Shown one piece after another: positions 17,500 through 26,068 of a DNA stretch of 64,000 nucleotides. Under the pieces are notes generated by a model that saw only the letters and a program-made list of their open reading frames with translations, was not told the DNA's origin and made no database searches. The position numbers were made by a program, and so were the translations under genes. Position 1 is the first letter of the stretch, and every line of letters begins with the position of its first letter. This stretch comes from Flavobacterium xueshanense (GTDB lineage: Bacteria; Bacteroidota; Bacteroidia; Flavobacteriales; Flavobacteriaceae): contig NZ_FONQ01000012.1 of the NCBI RefSeq assembly GCF_900112975.1, forward strand, positions 48,027-112,026. Reading direction: 5' to 3'.

Positions 17500-19890
17500 A
17501 TGAAAAAAGCAAATCTCCTTATCTTTTTATTATTGCCTTTATTTTGTTTAGCACAAACATCATTTAAATTAAAAGGAAAAATAGCAAACGAAACAATTCC
17601 ATTAGAATGGGCAGATGTTTTCATATCCAATTCAGAAAGAAAAATTATTGACGGAACAATATCTAAACAAGATGGTTCTTTTGAAATTAACCTTAAAAAA
17701 GGATCTTATAAAATAGGAATCAGTCTTTTGGGATTTACAGATTATGATAAAGAGATTACAATAGAAAATGATACTGATTTAGGAATAATCATTTTAAAAG
17801 AAAGCACTACCAATTTGACAGAGGTTGTCATTGAATCTAAAAAGAAAACAATCGAACAGAAAACGGATCGTTTGGTTTATAATCTTGAAAACAATGTTAC
17901 AACAGTTGGCGGAGACGCTTTAAGCGCCATTAATACGGCTCCCGGAGTTGTCGTTCAGAATAATACAATTAATATATTAGGAAAAGGTACTTCCCGTGTT
18001 ATGATAAATGGACGAATGATTGAATTAGTAGGAGAGGAACTGAATAATTTTTTGAAATCGATTTCGGCTATTGATATTAAAAATATTGAAATTATCAGCA
18101 ATCCGCCGGCTAAATATGATGCCGAAGGAACTGGTGGATTGATAAATATTATTATGAAAAAAGGAGTTCGTGATTCCTGGAAAAACACGACTGCAGTTTC
18201 TTATGATCAAAATAAATATAGTATTTACACTTTAAGAGATAACTTTTTTTACAATAAAAACAAGTTTAGATTTTCTGCCAGCATTAATGCAAAAACAGGT
18301 TATTTGAATGCTACAGATGATTTAAAAATGTATTTTCCTGATGAACTTTCGCATATGGAAAGTGTAACAAAGGTAAAAACCGAAAATCTTTCCGGTAAAT
18401 TGGCTTTAGATTATAATCTTTCAGAACGTACTACTATTGGATTTCAATATTTAAACGATAGAAATAACCCTGATTTTAAATCGGATATTAGAATTGAGGA
18501 TTACAATACTCAAAATGAATTGGATAATGTTACACTGAACAATAGCTTCACTGATAAAGGATCAAAAAATCAAACTTATAATGCACATTTGATTACCAAA
18601 CTAGATTCCTTAAAAAGAAAGTTATTTTTTGATGTGGACTATTTTAATTACAGTTCAAAATTCGATAGAAATTTTGTCGCTAATAATTATACGCCAGATA
18701 TGACATTTGTTGATATAAATCAGTCGGGAAGAAACATTTCGAATCAAGATATTGACAATTGGAGTTTTAAGGCAGATATGGAACATCCGCTTCAAGCGTT
18801 GAATTTGTCTTACGGTGCAAAAATGAGTTTTACAAATAGTGTAAGTGATGTGCTTTATTTCAATACAATTATAGGAGCTCCGGAATTAGATTTGAACCAA
18901 TCCAACCGATTTAAATACACTGAAAACAATCAGGCGGTTTATGTAAATGCGGATAAAAAACTCAATGAAAAATGGAATTTCCAAATGGGATTAAGATTGG
19001 AGAACACTCAAACAAATGGATTTTCTGAAACTTTAAATCAGGAAACAGAAAATAATTATTTGAAATTATTCCCAACGTTTTATGCTTCTTACAAGAAAAA
19101 CGAAAACAATACTTTTAGTTTGAATTATGGAAAAAGAATCAACAGACCACGTTTTGACTTATTGAATCCGTTCAAAATTTACATCAACAGCAATAGTTAT
19201 TCCGAAGGAAATCCGTTTTTAAGACCTTCATTTAGTGATAATTTTGAGTTGGTACATTCTTACAAAGAAATTTTGAGAACAAGTGTTTTTGTCAATGCAA
19301 TTACAAACGGTTATGGAGTTTTGTTTACCTCAAACCCGGAAACCAATACACAGATTGTAACCCGTGAGAATTATTTTAAAAACTTAAATTATGGAATAGG
19401 GGAAAGTTACTCGGCAAGTTTTGCAGATTGGTGGTTTAGTGAAAATTCATTGTACTTTTTGGGAGCAAAAACAGAATTTATTAAAGATATCAATGCCACA
19501 CCATCAAACAGTTTACAAATTGATTTTTCGACAAATAATACTTTTTTATTAGGTAAAACGACAAAATTGCAAATCGATTTTACGTATACAACGCCTTTTA
19601 AAGGAGGTTTATATGAAGTAGGATATGCCTCGAGTTTTGATATTGGTTTCAAACAGGATTTGTTTAATAAAACCATGCAGATTGCATTTTTGGCAAATGA
19701 TATTTTTAATACCTCTTATTTAAAAGATTTTACTTCAGTTATAAACGGTGTAAAACAGGTATATGACCAGAAAGAAAGTAATCGATTTGTACGTTTATCT
19801 GTGGTTTATAATTTTGGAAACAAAAAGATCAATGTACAACAGCGTGATTTTGGAAATAAGGAGGAGAATAAAAGAACTGGAGGTAATTAG
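17500..19890 (+). CDS. Outer-membrane beta-barrel (TonB-receptor-like) family protein
   Basis: A 796-residue protein with a signal peptide (MKKANLLIFLLLPLFCLAQ), a carboxypeptidase-regulatory-like domain (about 22-105), a plug-like domain (TVGGDALSAINTAPGVVVQ, then IDIKNIEIISNPPAKYDAEGTGGLINI near 190-216) and a large barrel ending VRLSVVYNFGNKK plus a short charged tail. The plug pattern is that of the OMP_b-brl_3 family rather than a classical siderophore receptor. The substrate is unknown. It follows the AraC-type regulator. A terminator shared with the convergent ZIP gene follows. Confidence 0.85.
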   Translation: MKKANLLIFLLLPLFCLAQTSFKLKGKIANETIPLEWADVFISNSERKIIDGTISKQDGSFEINLKKGSYKIGISLLGFTDYDKEITIENDTDLGIIILKESTTNLTEVVIESKKKTIEQKTDRLVYNLENNVTTVGGDALSAINTAPGVVVQNNTINILGKGTSRVMINGRMIELVGEELNNFLKSISAIDIKNIEIISNPPAKYDAEGTGGLINIIMKKGVRDSWKNTTAVSYDQNKYSIYTLRDNFFYNKNKFRFSASINAKTGYLNATDDLKMYFPDELSHMESVTKVKTENLSGKLALDYNLSERTTIGFQYLNDRNNPDFKSDIRIEDYNTQNELDNVTLNNSFTDKGSKNQTYNAHLITKLDSLKRKLFFDVDYFNYSSKFDRNFVANNYTPDMTFVDINQSGRNISNQDIDNWSFKADMEHPLQALNLSYGAKMSFTNSVSDVLYFNTIIGAPELDLNQSNRFKYTENNQAVYVNADKKLNEKWNFQMGLRLENTQTNGFSETLNQETENNYLKLFPTFYASYKKNENNTFSLNYGKRINRPRFDLLNPFKIYINSNSYSEGNPFLRPSFSDNFELVHSYKEILRTSVFVNAITNGYGVLFTSNPETNTQIVTRENYFKNLNYGIGESYSASFADWWFSENSLYFLGAKTEFIKDINATPSNSLQIDFSTNNTFLLGKTTKLQIDFTYTTPFKGGLYEVGYASSFDIGFKQDLFNKTMQIAFLANDIFNTSYLKDFTSVINGVKQVYDQKESNRFVRLSVVYNFGNKKINVQQRDFGNKEENKRTGGN

Positions 19891-19905
19891 AAAATTGAAA
19901 GCTGG

Positions 19906-19936
19906 GAAACAGAAATCTCTTTATTTCTGTTTCTTA
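19906..19936. terminator. Bidirectional terminator between receptor and ZIP genes
   Basis: GAAACAGAAAT (19906-19916) pairs perfectly with ATTTCTGTTTC (19923-19933) around a six-base loop, between two convergent genes. Confidence 0.7.
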
Positions 19937-19947
19937 GTTTTATAAAA

Positions 19948-20616
19948 TTACATAAAATACGCCAACGCAATTCCTATCACAATCATCGAAACTTTGGCGA
20001 TATTGAACTTGTGTCCTTCGCTGCTTTCAAAAATAATGGTGGATGAAATATGAAATAATATTCCTATTACGATGGCCGTTATTTCAGTGTAATATACGTT
20101 TAAAATTGGCAGATAATCAGATAAGATGGTTCCCAGCGGCGTCATCACTGCAAAGGTGATCATGAAGAAAAAAATGGCTTTTTTATCCAGACTGGCATTG
20201 ATGAAAAAGGTAGTCAGAATGATGGCAATAGGTAAATGGTGAATGGCAATTCCTATTGCTAAATCATGATGATGGCTTACGGGAAATCCTTCTAGAAACG
20301 CATGTATGCAAAGACTCACGAATAATAACCAAGGGATTTGCGTCATTGTTTCCTGTCCGTGAACGTGACCGTGTTCCGCTCCTTTTGAAAAAAATTCCAA
20401 TATAATCTGGAACAATATTCCCAGCATGATAAAGAGTCCAATGTTTGGGTTCGCACTTTCATAAATTTCAGGTAATAAATGCATTACCGTCAATGAAAGT
20501 AAGAAAGAACCACTAAAAGCCAACAGCAATTTTAGGTTGATTTTGTTCTTTGGTCGGATAATCAAGGCGACGATATATCCGATGATTACGGAAAGTAATG
20601 GTAAAAGGTAATTCAT
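19948..20616 (-). CDS. ZIP-family divalent metal transporter
   Basis: A 222-residue membrane protein with about seven to eight helices. Metal-site motifs are visible: HLLPEIYE in the second helix, and CIHAFLEGFPVSHHHDLAIGIAIHHLPIAIIL in the paired helices that form the zinc/iron path of ZIP proteins. A His-rich loop (EHGHVHGQE) lies before them. It should import Zn2+ or a similar metal into the cytoplasm. Its start directly follows the stop of the methyltransferase gene (TAA then ATG), so the two are a tight operon. Confidence 0.85.
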   Translation of the reverse strand: MNYLLPLLSVIIGYIVALIIRPKNKINLKLLLAFSGSFLLSLTVMHLLPEIYESANPNIGLFIMLGILFQIILEFFSKGAEHGHVHGQETMTQIPWLLFVSLCIHAFLEGFPVSHHHDLAIGIAIHHLPIAIILTTFFINASLDKKAIFFFMITFAVMTPLGTILSDYLPILNVYYTEITAIVIGILFHISSTIIFESSEGHKFNIAKVSMIVIGIALAYFM

Positions 20617-21381
20617 TTACTTAAAAATCATGATTAGGCGTTCACTATCTGTTTTATGGAATTTTTTTAATTTGTAGTCTCCAAAAATATCCAATAGATA
20701 AATTCCGGCTTCTTCCATTAATTCCTCAAAATCTTTTAAGGTTAGGGCTTTTACTTTTTCGGTAAAATGAAATTTTTGGCCTTTATCTTCAAAGTCAATT
20801 TCTTTGTAAATATGACCGTCTTTTAAATAGCGTTTGATATGAAAATCGATGCCCTCGACCGTTTTTGTTTCTTCCGGAATCAGCGTTTCGATGACTTGAA
20901 CAACATTCATGAAGTCAATTACGGCAAAACCATATTCCGAAAGGCTTTCTTTGACGGCCCTTAATGTAGTGAGATTGTCTTCGTCATTTTCGAAATAACC
21001 AAAGCTGGTAAATAAATTGAAAATGGCATCGAATTTTTCTTCAAAAGGTTCACGCATATCGTGTACTTTGAAATGAAGGGTTTCATTCGTATTTTTAGTA
21101 GCTTCGGCAATGCTGTTTTCAGATAAATCAGCACCAAGAACATCAAATCCCAATTGGTTCAAATAAATAGAATGACGGCCTTTGCCACACGCTAAGTCCA
21201 ATACTTTTGCCTTTTCAGGGAGATTAAGATAATGGGTCAGATTATCCATGAAAAGCTGAGCTTCCCTGTAGTTTCTGTCTTTATAAAGAATGTGGTAATA
21301 CGGGGTGTCAAACCACGAGGTATACCAGTTTTTCGTTGATTTCAGTTGATTTTCAGTTGGTGGATTTTGTGCTGCAGACAT
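20617..21381 (-). CDS. Class I SAM-dependent methyltransferase
   Basis: A 254-residue cytoplasmic protein. Motif I is KVLDLACGKGRHSIYL (about 59-74), the adenine-side acidic motif is VLGADLS, and motif post-II is FDAIFNLFTSFGYFE. The SWFDTPYYHILYKDRNYREA opening is characteristic of a Bacteroidetes methyltransferase group of unknown substrate. It is directly followed by the ZIP transporter gene and diverges from the RNA methyltransferase gene. Confidence 0.85.
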   Translation of the reverse strand: MSAAQNPPTENQLKSTKNWYTSWFDTPYYHILYKDRNYREAQLFMDNLTHYLNLPEKAKVLDLACGKGRHSIYLNQLGFDVLGADLSENSIAEATKNTNETLHFKVHDMREPFEEKFDAIFNLFTSFGYFENDEDNLTTLRAVKESLSEYGFAVIDFMNVVQVIETLIPEETKTVEGIDFHIKRYLKDGHIYKEIDFEDKGQKFHFTEKVKALTLKDFEELMEEAGIYLLDIFGDYKLKKFHKTDSERLIMIFK

Positions 21382-21410
21382 TTATTCTTTTTCAATTAAT
21401 TCGATTAATG

Positions 21411-21429
21411 CAAATTTAGTGTATTTTTG
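21411..21429. promoter_or_regulatory. Divergent -7 elements between two methyltransferase genes
   Basis: The minus strand reads TAAATTTG at 21418-21411 and the plus strand reads TATTTTTG at 21422-21429; both fit TAnnTTTG. They are only three bases apart, so the divergent promoters would compete for polymerase. The upstream -33 halves are not clear. Confidence 0.4.
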
Positions 21430-21475
21430 CCGAATATAACGATAACAATTCCCCTTTGCGGGGGTGTGGGGGCAA

Positions 21476-22681
21476 ATGGAAAATAATTATAAAATGATTG
21501 CCAAGACCTTTTTTGGTTTTGAAGAAATATTAGCAAAAGAACTGCAAAACCTTGGCGCACAAAACGTGGAGCAAGGTGTAAGAATGGTTAGTTTTAAAGG
21601 AGATAAAGGGTTTATGTACAAGGCAAATTTGTCTTTACGTACCGCTTTAAAAATCCTAAAACCTATTTATTTTTTCAAGGCAAATAACGAACAGGCTTTA
21701 TACAAAGGCATTTCAAGTATGAACTGGTCTAAATTGCTGAATGCGAATCAGACATTTGTTATTGATACTACAGTACATTCGGAATATTTTAATCACTCGG
21801 AATTTGTTTCCCAAAAATGTAAAGACGCGATTGTCGATCAGTTCAGAGAAAGAACTGGGCAACGTCCAAGTATTGATAAAGTGCATCCTGATTTAAGAAT
21901 CAACATCCATATCGATAAAGACCAGGTTTCAGTTGCATTGGATACTTCTGGAAATGCACTGAACCAACGTGGGTACAGAACCGCAACGAATATTGCTCCT
22001 ATAAACGAGGTTTTGGCAGCAGGAATTCTATTGCTTTCCGGTTGGGACGGTCAAACAGATTTCTTAGATCCAATGTGTGGTTCGGGGACGTTCTTAGCCG
22101 AAGCTGCCATGATTGCCTGCAACATTCCGGCAAACATCAACCGTAAAGAATTTGCTTTCGAAAAATGGAACGATTGGGACAATGATTTGTTTGATAGTAT
22201 TTCCGACAGTTTATTAAAACGAGTTCGTGAGTTTCATTACACCATAAAGGGCTACGATAAAGCACCAAGTGTGGTTCAAAAGGCCAAAGACAACATCAAA
22301 AATGCCAATCTTGACGAATATATTTCTATTGAAGAAAAGAACTTTTTTGACACTGAAAAAACTTCGGAAGGAAAACTGCACATTGTTTTCAATCCGCCGT
22401 ATGATGAGCGTCTGGATATTCATATGGAAGAATTCTACAAAAATATTGGTGATACCTTAAAGAAAAATTATCCTGGAACAAATGCCTGGATGATTACAGC
22501 TAATCTGGAAGCACTGAAATATGTAGGACTGAAACCTTCGAGAAAAATTAAACTTTTTAATGCCGGTTTAGAAGCACGTTTGGTAAAATACGAAATGTAT
22601 GAAGGAAGTAAAAGAACGAAGTTTCAGGTTGTTCAGGATTCAGATACTACGAATCAGACTTTAGAAGATGGTCAGGAGTAA
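21476..22681 (+). CDS. THUMP-domain RNA (guanine-N2) methyltransferase, RlmL/YpsC-like
   Basis: A 401-residue enzyme when started at ATG 21476 (MENNYKMIAKTFFGFEEILAKEL); a GTG four codons upstream is less likely. An N-terminal ferredoxin-like/THUMP region (about 1-160) precedes a Rossmann methyltransferase domain with DFLDPMCGSGTFLAEAAMIA and the catalytic motif IVFNPPYDERLD, the N-PP-Y signature of N2-guanine methylases. It resembles the N-terminal half of RlmL, which modifies 23S rRNA. A 78-codon membrane-protein gene follows after 45 bases. Confidence 0.85.
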   Translation: MENNYKMIAKTFFGFEEILAKELQNLGAQNVEQGVRMVSFKGDKGFMYKANLSLRTALKILKPIYFFKANNEQALYKGISSMNWSKLLNANQTFVIDTTVHSEYFNHSEFVSQKCKDAIVDQFRERTGQRPSIDKVHPDLRINIHIDKDQVSVALDTSGNALNQRGYRTATNIAPINEVLAAGILLLSGWDGQTDFLDPMCGSGTFLAEAAMIACNIPANINRKEFAFEKWNDWDNDLFDSISDSLLKRVREFHYTIKGYDKAPSVVQKAKDNIKNANLDEYISIEEKNFFDTEKTSEGKLHIVFNPPYDERLDIHMEEFYKNIGDTLKKNYPGTNAWMITANLEALKYVGLKPSRKIKLFNAGLEARLVKYEMYEGSKRTKFQVVQDSDTTNQTLEDGQE

Positions 22682-22726
22682 TCAACTAAAAATTTATAAT
22701 TCATAACTCACAATTTATAATTTATT

Positions 22727-22963
22727 ATGACCAAATTACAAATACGAGCATTTATATATCAACTGGGATGTTTTGCGATATTATTTATTTCTGCCAGGTA
22801 TTTAGTGGAACATTATACTAATTTAACCGGATTTTGGATTCCGTTAACCGCATTTGTCATTGGGACACTCTTATCGCCAAAATTTCATGCGATAAAAACC
22901 AAAGATGGAGAGAAATTATTCATGAAGTGGATTTTCATGAAAGGAATTAAGGAAATTGGATAG
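22727..22963 (+). CDS. Small two-helix membrane protein, unknown function
   Basis: A 78-residue protein with two hydrophobic helices (about 5-25 and 33-49) and a basic C-terminal tail (FHAIKTKDGEKLFMKWIFMKGIKEIG). No family is recognised. It lies downstream of the RNA methyltransferase gene in the same direction, separated by an AT-rich spacer with repeated TTTATAATT/CATAACTCA words. It ends before a strong terminator. Confidence 0.6.
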   Translation: MTKLQIRAFIYQLGCFAILFISARYLVEHYTNLTGFWIPLTAFVIGTLLSPKFHAIKTKDGEKLFMKWIFMKGIKEIG

Positions 22964-23000
22964 CTTAGAGATCCTAAAATATTCTATTTTTAAAATATTG

Positions 23001-23058
23001 ACCGCTAATTTGCTAATTATCACCAAAGATTAAAATTAGCGAATTGGCGGTTATTTTT
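23001..23058. terminator. Bidirectional terminator between convergent genes
   Basis: ACCGCTAATTTGCTAATT (23001-23018) pairs with AATTAGCGAATTGGCGGT (23034-23051) with two mismatched or wobble positions, followed by a T-run. It separates the two-helix protein gene from the DUF6048 gene. Confidence 0.75.
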
Positions 23059-23872
23059 TCTCTACTTTTTTCGCAACGATTTTCTTCTTATAAATAGGAA
23101 CAAAGTAAGTTACCGTATAATTGAATCCAACTCCAAAACTACCATCGTAGGTTCTGTTGAATCCTGGAATATATAAGTTGGAGAAATTTTCAGGTTCTTT
23201 GTTGGTCACCAATCGGTTCAATCGAAGACTGAAACCCACAAACACATTATCAAATACTTTGGCTTTTACTCCGGCCACGACTTCAATCCAACTCGCGGAC
23301 AATCCATCAAACTTTTTACCAGAAGGAATTACAGTTGCTTCTTCAAAATAAGGATTCGCATTGTAAATTCTATAACTGTTTAATTGCTGATTAAAAGTGC
23401 TAAAACCGTAACGCATTCCTATAGAAATAATATTTTCCATGTCCAGCCAATTTTCGTAGGCATTATAATCAAAACCCGCTTTTATATAAGAACCTTTAGT
23501 GGTGAAATTGACGCGATCATCATCCGTAGTTTTATTTTCATTCCCTAATTCTGCAGCCAAAAAATATTTTTTAGTCAATCGATAATCTCCCACCAACTCA
23601 ATTCCCTTGTAATCTTTGTCATAAAGAGCGCGTGTCAGTTTATATAAATCAACACCCACACGTATGCCATAACGATCTGTCTTTACAGGAATCGAATCGT
23701 TCTTTATAATTTCAGGACTAATTTTGACCAATGGTAATGGCGCTTCAGGAATGATCTGGTTCGTTTTGGCAGTTTTTGAATCGCTTTTGACAGAAGTAGT
23801 CTCTTGCCCCTGTACCAATGTCAACGACAATAGAAGACAAATACTAAAAAAAGATCTTAATGTGTGTTTCAT
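23051..23872 (-). CDS. DUF6048 family outer-membrane-type protein
   Basis: A 273-residue exported protein with a signal peptide (MKHTLRSFFSICLLLSLTLVQGQ), a low-complexity spacer, then alternating beta segments (YGIRVGVDLYKLTRALYDKDYKGIELVGDYRLTKKYFLAAELG, KAGFDYNAYENW and others) ending in a basic tail IYKKKIVAKKVEKK. It matches the DUF6048 family, probably a small outer-membrane barrel of unknown function. Its start overlaps the end of the DUF6452 gene by 29 bases, and rlmD lies upstream; this order is conserved in Flavobacteriia. Confidence 0.75.
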   Translation of the reverse strand: MKHTLRSFFSICLLLSLTLVQGQETTSVKSDSKTAKTNQIIPEAPLPLVKISPEIIKNDSIPVKTDRYGIRVGVDLYKLTRALYDKDYKGIELVGDYRLTKKYFLAAELGNENKTTDDDRVNFTTKGSYIKAGFDYNAYENWLDMENIISIGMRYGFSTFNQQLNSYRIYNANPYFEEATVIPSGKKFDGLSASWIEVVAGVKAKVFDNVFVGFSLRLNRLVTNKEPENFSNLYIPGFNRTYDGSFGVGFNYTVTYFVPIYKKKIVAKKVEKK

Positions 23873-24365
23873 TTTCGTTTTCGATGTTACTTTTTTCGAC
23901 CGATATAAATTTTATCCATTTTTGATTTGCGGCTGTCGCATCAGAATGTTTGTATGGATTTGTGGGGTCTAATGTGAAAATTGTTTTGTAACCACACGCT
24001 CTGGAAACAAAAAGTTCCTGTGTGGTATAATTAAATTTTATAATATCTTCATCAACCAATGCAGGATTAGGATTTCCTGAGTTTAATGTGAAACTATAGG
24101 TTGTACTTGTTCCCACAGTTTTTAACGGAATAGAAATAGTATTTCCACTGGTCGTTTGACTGCCGTTAAAAAGAATTCCATTGGTCATTCCTTCACCAAC
24201 AACTTTCAGATTAGATACGTTTTTTAAAACTGAAGGATTCAAAAAATCATAAAAACCAATCACCAATCGTGGCGTAGTGGGAGTATTTGCATCGCAAATG
24301 TCGTCTTTCTCACAACTGGAGAACGTGAAAGCAAAAAACAATAACAATAAAAATATCTTTTTCAT
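23844..24365 (-). CDS. DUF6452 family lipoprotein
   Basis: A 173-residue protein with lipoprotein signal MKKIFLLLLFFAFTFSSCEKDDIC (lipobox FSSC, C18). The mature part, CDANTPTTPRLVIGFYDFLNP followed by TTYSFTLNSGN and FVSRACGYKTIF, is typical of DUF6452, a family found next to DUF6048 in Flavobacteriia. Its 3' end overlaps the DUF6048 start, so the two are translated as a coupled pair. Function unknown, with a cell-envelope location. Confidence 0.75.
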   Translation of the reverse strand: MKKIFLLLLFFAFTFSSCEKDDICDANTPTTPRLVIGFYDFLNPSVLKNVSNLKVVGEGMTNGILFNGSQTTSGNTISIPLKTVGTSTTYSFTLNSGNPNPALVDEDIIKFNYTTQELFVSRACGYKTIFTLDPTNPYKHSDATAANQKWIKFISVEKSNIENENETHIKIFF

Positions 24366-24446
24366 ATAATAATATTCAGTGTTCAGTGTCCAGTTTTTAG
24401 TGTTCAGTAATATTCTTCATGGATCCTAAAAACTGCAAACGGACTA

Positions 24447-25862
24447 CTATTTTCTTCTTTCCAAAAGTATAACATTTTCTACGTGATGCGTTTGCGGAAA
24501 CATATCCACAGGACGTACACGAGTCACTTTGTATTTTTCGTCCATTAAAGCCAAATCACGCGCTTGTGTAGCCGAATTACAACTTACATAAACCACCTTT
24601 TCAGGAGCAATTTTCATTATTTGTTCAATTACATCTTTATGCATTCCATCTCTTGGCGGATCGGTAATAATCACATCAGGATGACCGTGTTGTGCGATGA
24701 AATCATCGTTGAAAACCACTTTCATATCCCCCACAAAAAACTCACAATTTGTGATTTCATTGCGTTCTGCATTCAGTTTAGCATCTTTAATCGCTTCAGG
24801 AACACTTTCTACACCAATTACTTTTTTTGCTTTTTTAGAAACAAACTGTGCAATAGTTCCAGTTCCTGTGTATAAATCATAAACAATTTCATTTCCGGTA
24901 AGACCGGCGAAATCACGCGTTATTTTGTACAATTCGTAGGCTTGATCAGAGTTAGTTTGGTAAAAAGATTTTGCATTAATGCTAAATTTCAACCCTTCCA
25001 TTTCTTCCAAAATGTAATCCCTTCCTTTGTATAATTTAATATCAGTATCGTATAAAGTATCGTTCGCTTTATTGTTCACTACGTATTGCAGCGAAGTAAT
25101 TTGAGGGAATTTCTCGTAAAGATGATCTAGAATTAATTCTCTATTGGCTTTGTCATTTTCAAAAAACTGAATCAAAACCATGATTTCACCAGTTGAAGAA
25201 GTACGCAACATCAAAGTTCTCAATAAACCTTCATGAGCTCTTGGATTAAAGAAAGTCAGTCCATTTGCATTAGCAAAATCTCTCACTTCGTTTCTAATTG
25301 CATTCGATGGATCTTCCTGCAAATGACATTTATTAATATCGAGAATTTTGTCCCACATTTTCGGAATATGGAAACCAAGCGCATTCCTGTTTCCTAAATC
25401 TTCGGTGCTGTCAATTTCTTTTTCAGTCAACCAACGGCTGTTCGAAAATGAAAACTCCATTTTGTTTCTGTAAAAAAACTGTTTTTCTGAACCTAGAATC
25501 GGTTCAAATTCAGGAAGTTCTATTTTTCCAATGCGTTGCAAATGGTTTTTCACCTCATTTTGCTTGTAATATAACTGTTGACTGTATTTCATATTCTGCC
25601 ATTTACAACCACCGCAAACACCAAAGTGCTCGCAAATAGGTTCTACACGATGCGCTGAATATTCATGAAAATGAACCGCTTTACCTTCGTAATAGGCTTT
25701 GCGCTTCTTGAAAGTTTGCACATCAACCACATCACCCGGAACTACATTCGGGATAAAAACTACTTTTCCATCGGGAGCCTTTGCTACCGAAACGCCTTTT
25801 GCACCAGCATCAAGGACTTTTATTTGATGAAAGACAACTTTGTCTGTATTTTTCTTTGCCAT
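24447..25862 (-). CDS. rlmD: 23S rRNA (uracil-5-)-methyltransferase RlmD
   Basis: A 471-residue TrmA-family enzyme. An N-terminal TRAM domain (about 5-65) is followed by cluster cysteines in CEHFGVCGGCKWQ (about 76-88), and a class I methyltransferase domain with VYDLYTGTGTIAQF, then TDPPRDGMHKD and the catalytic cysteine in VVYVSCNSATQARDL. It adds a methyl group to C5 of a uridine (U1939 in E. coli) of 23S rRNA. The start at 25862 is followed directly by the lysine-rich opening MAKKNTDKVVFHQ. It leads the DUF6452-DUF6048 cluster. Confidence 0.92.
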   Translation of the reverse strand: MAKKNTDKVVFHQIKVLDAGAKGVSVAKAPDGKVVFIPNVVPGDVVDVQTFKKRKAYYEGKAVHFHEYSAHRVEPICEHFGVCGGCKWQNMKYSQQLYYKQNEVKNHLQRIGKIELPEFEPILGSEKQFFYRNKMEFSFSNSRWLTEKEIDSTEDLGNRNALGFHIPKMWDKILDINKCHLQEDPSNAIRNEVRDFANANGLTFFNPRAHEGLLRTLMLRTSSTGEIMVLIQFFENDKANRELILDHLYEKFPQITSLQYVVNNKANDTLYDTDIKLYKGRDYILEEMEGLKFSINAKSFYQTNSDQAYELYKITRDFAGLTGNEIVYDLYTGTGTIAQFVSKKAKKVIGVESVPEAIKDAKLNAERNEITNCEFFVGDMKVVFNDDFIAQHGHPDVIITDPPRDGMHKDVIEQIMKIAPEKVVYVSCNSATQARDLALMDEKYKVTRVRPVDMFPQTHHVENVILLERRK

Positions 25863-26068
25863 AGCGCAAAAATAAGTGTTTGAATGGTTTTAAAAATTCA
25901 AATTGGGAAATATTTTTACTTTTAGGTGTTTTTATTTGAGTCCATTAACGCTTTATGCTGTAAGCACGAAGTTTTTGGAGTGATTATTTAATGCAAAGTG
26001 TTGCAGAGCTTTGGCGACTCTTGTTTTTTCGCTGTAATCGGAGAAAGAGTTGTACTTGAGAATTGGGT

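Noticed and set aside
21450..21474. CCCCTTTGCGGGGG hairpin ahead of the RNA methyltransferase as a riboswitch
   Set aside because: It is too short for a known riboswitch class, and only one small stem can be drawn.
24564..24875. 103-codon plus-strand frame
   Set aside because: Antisense to the well-supported rlmD gene and rich in low-complexity residues; a shadow frame.
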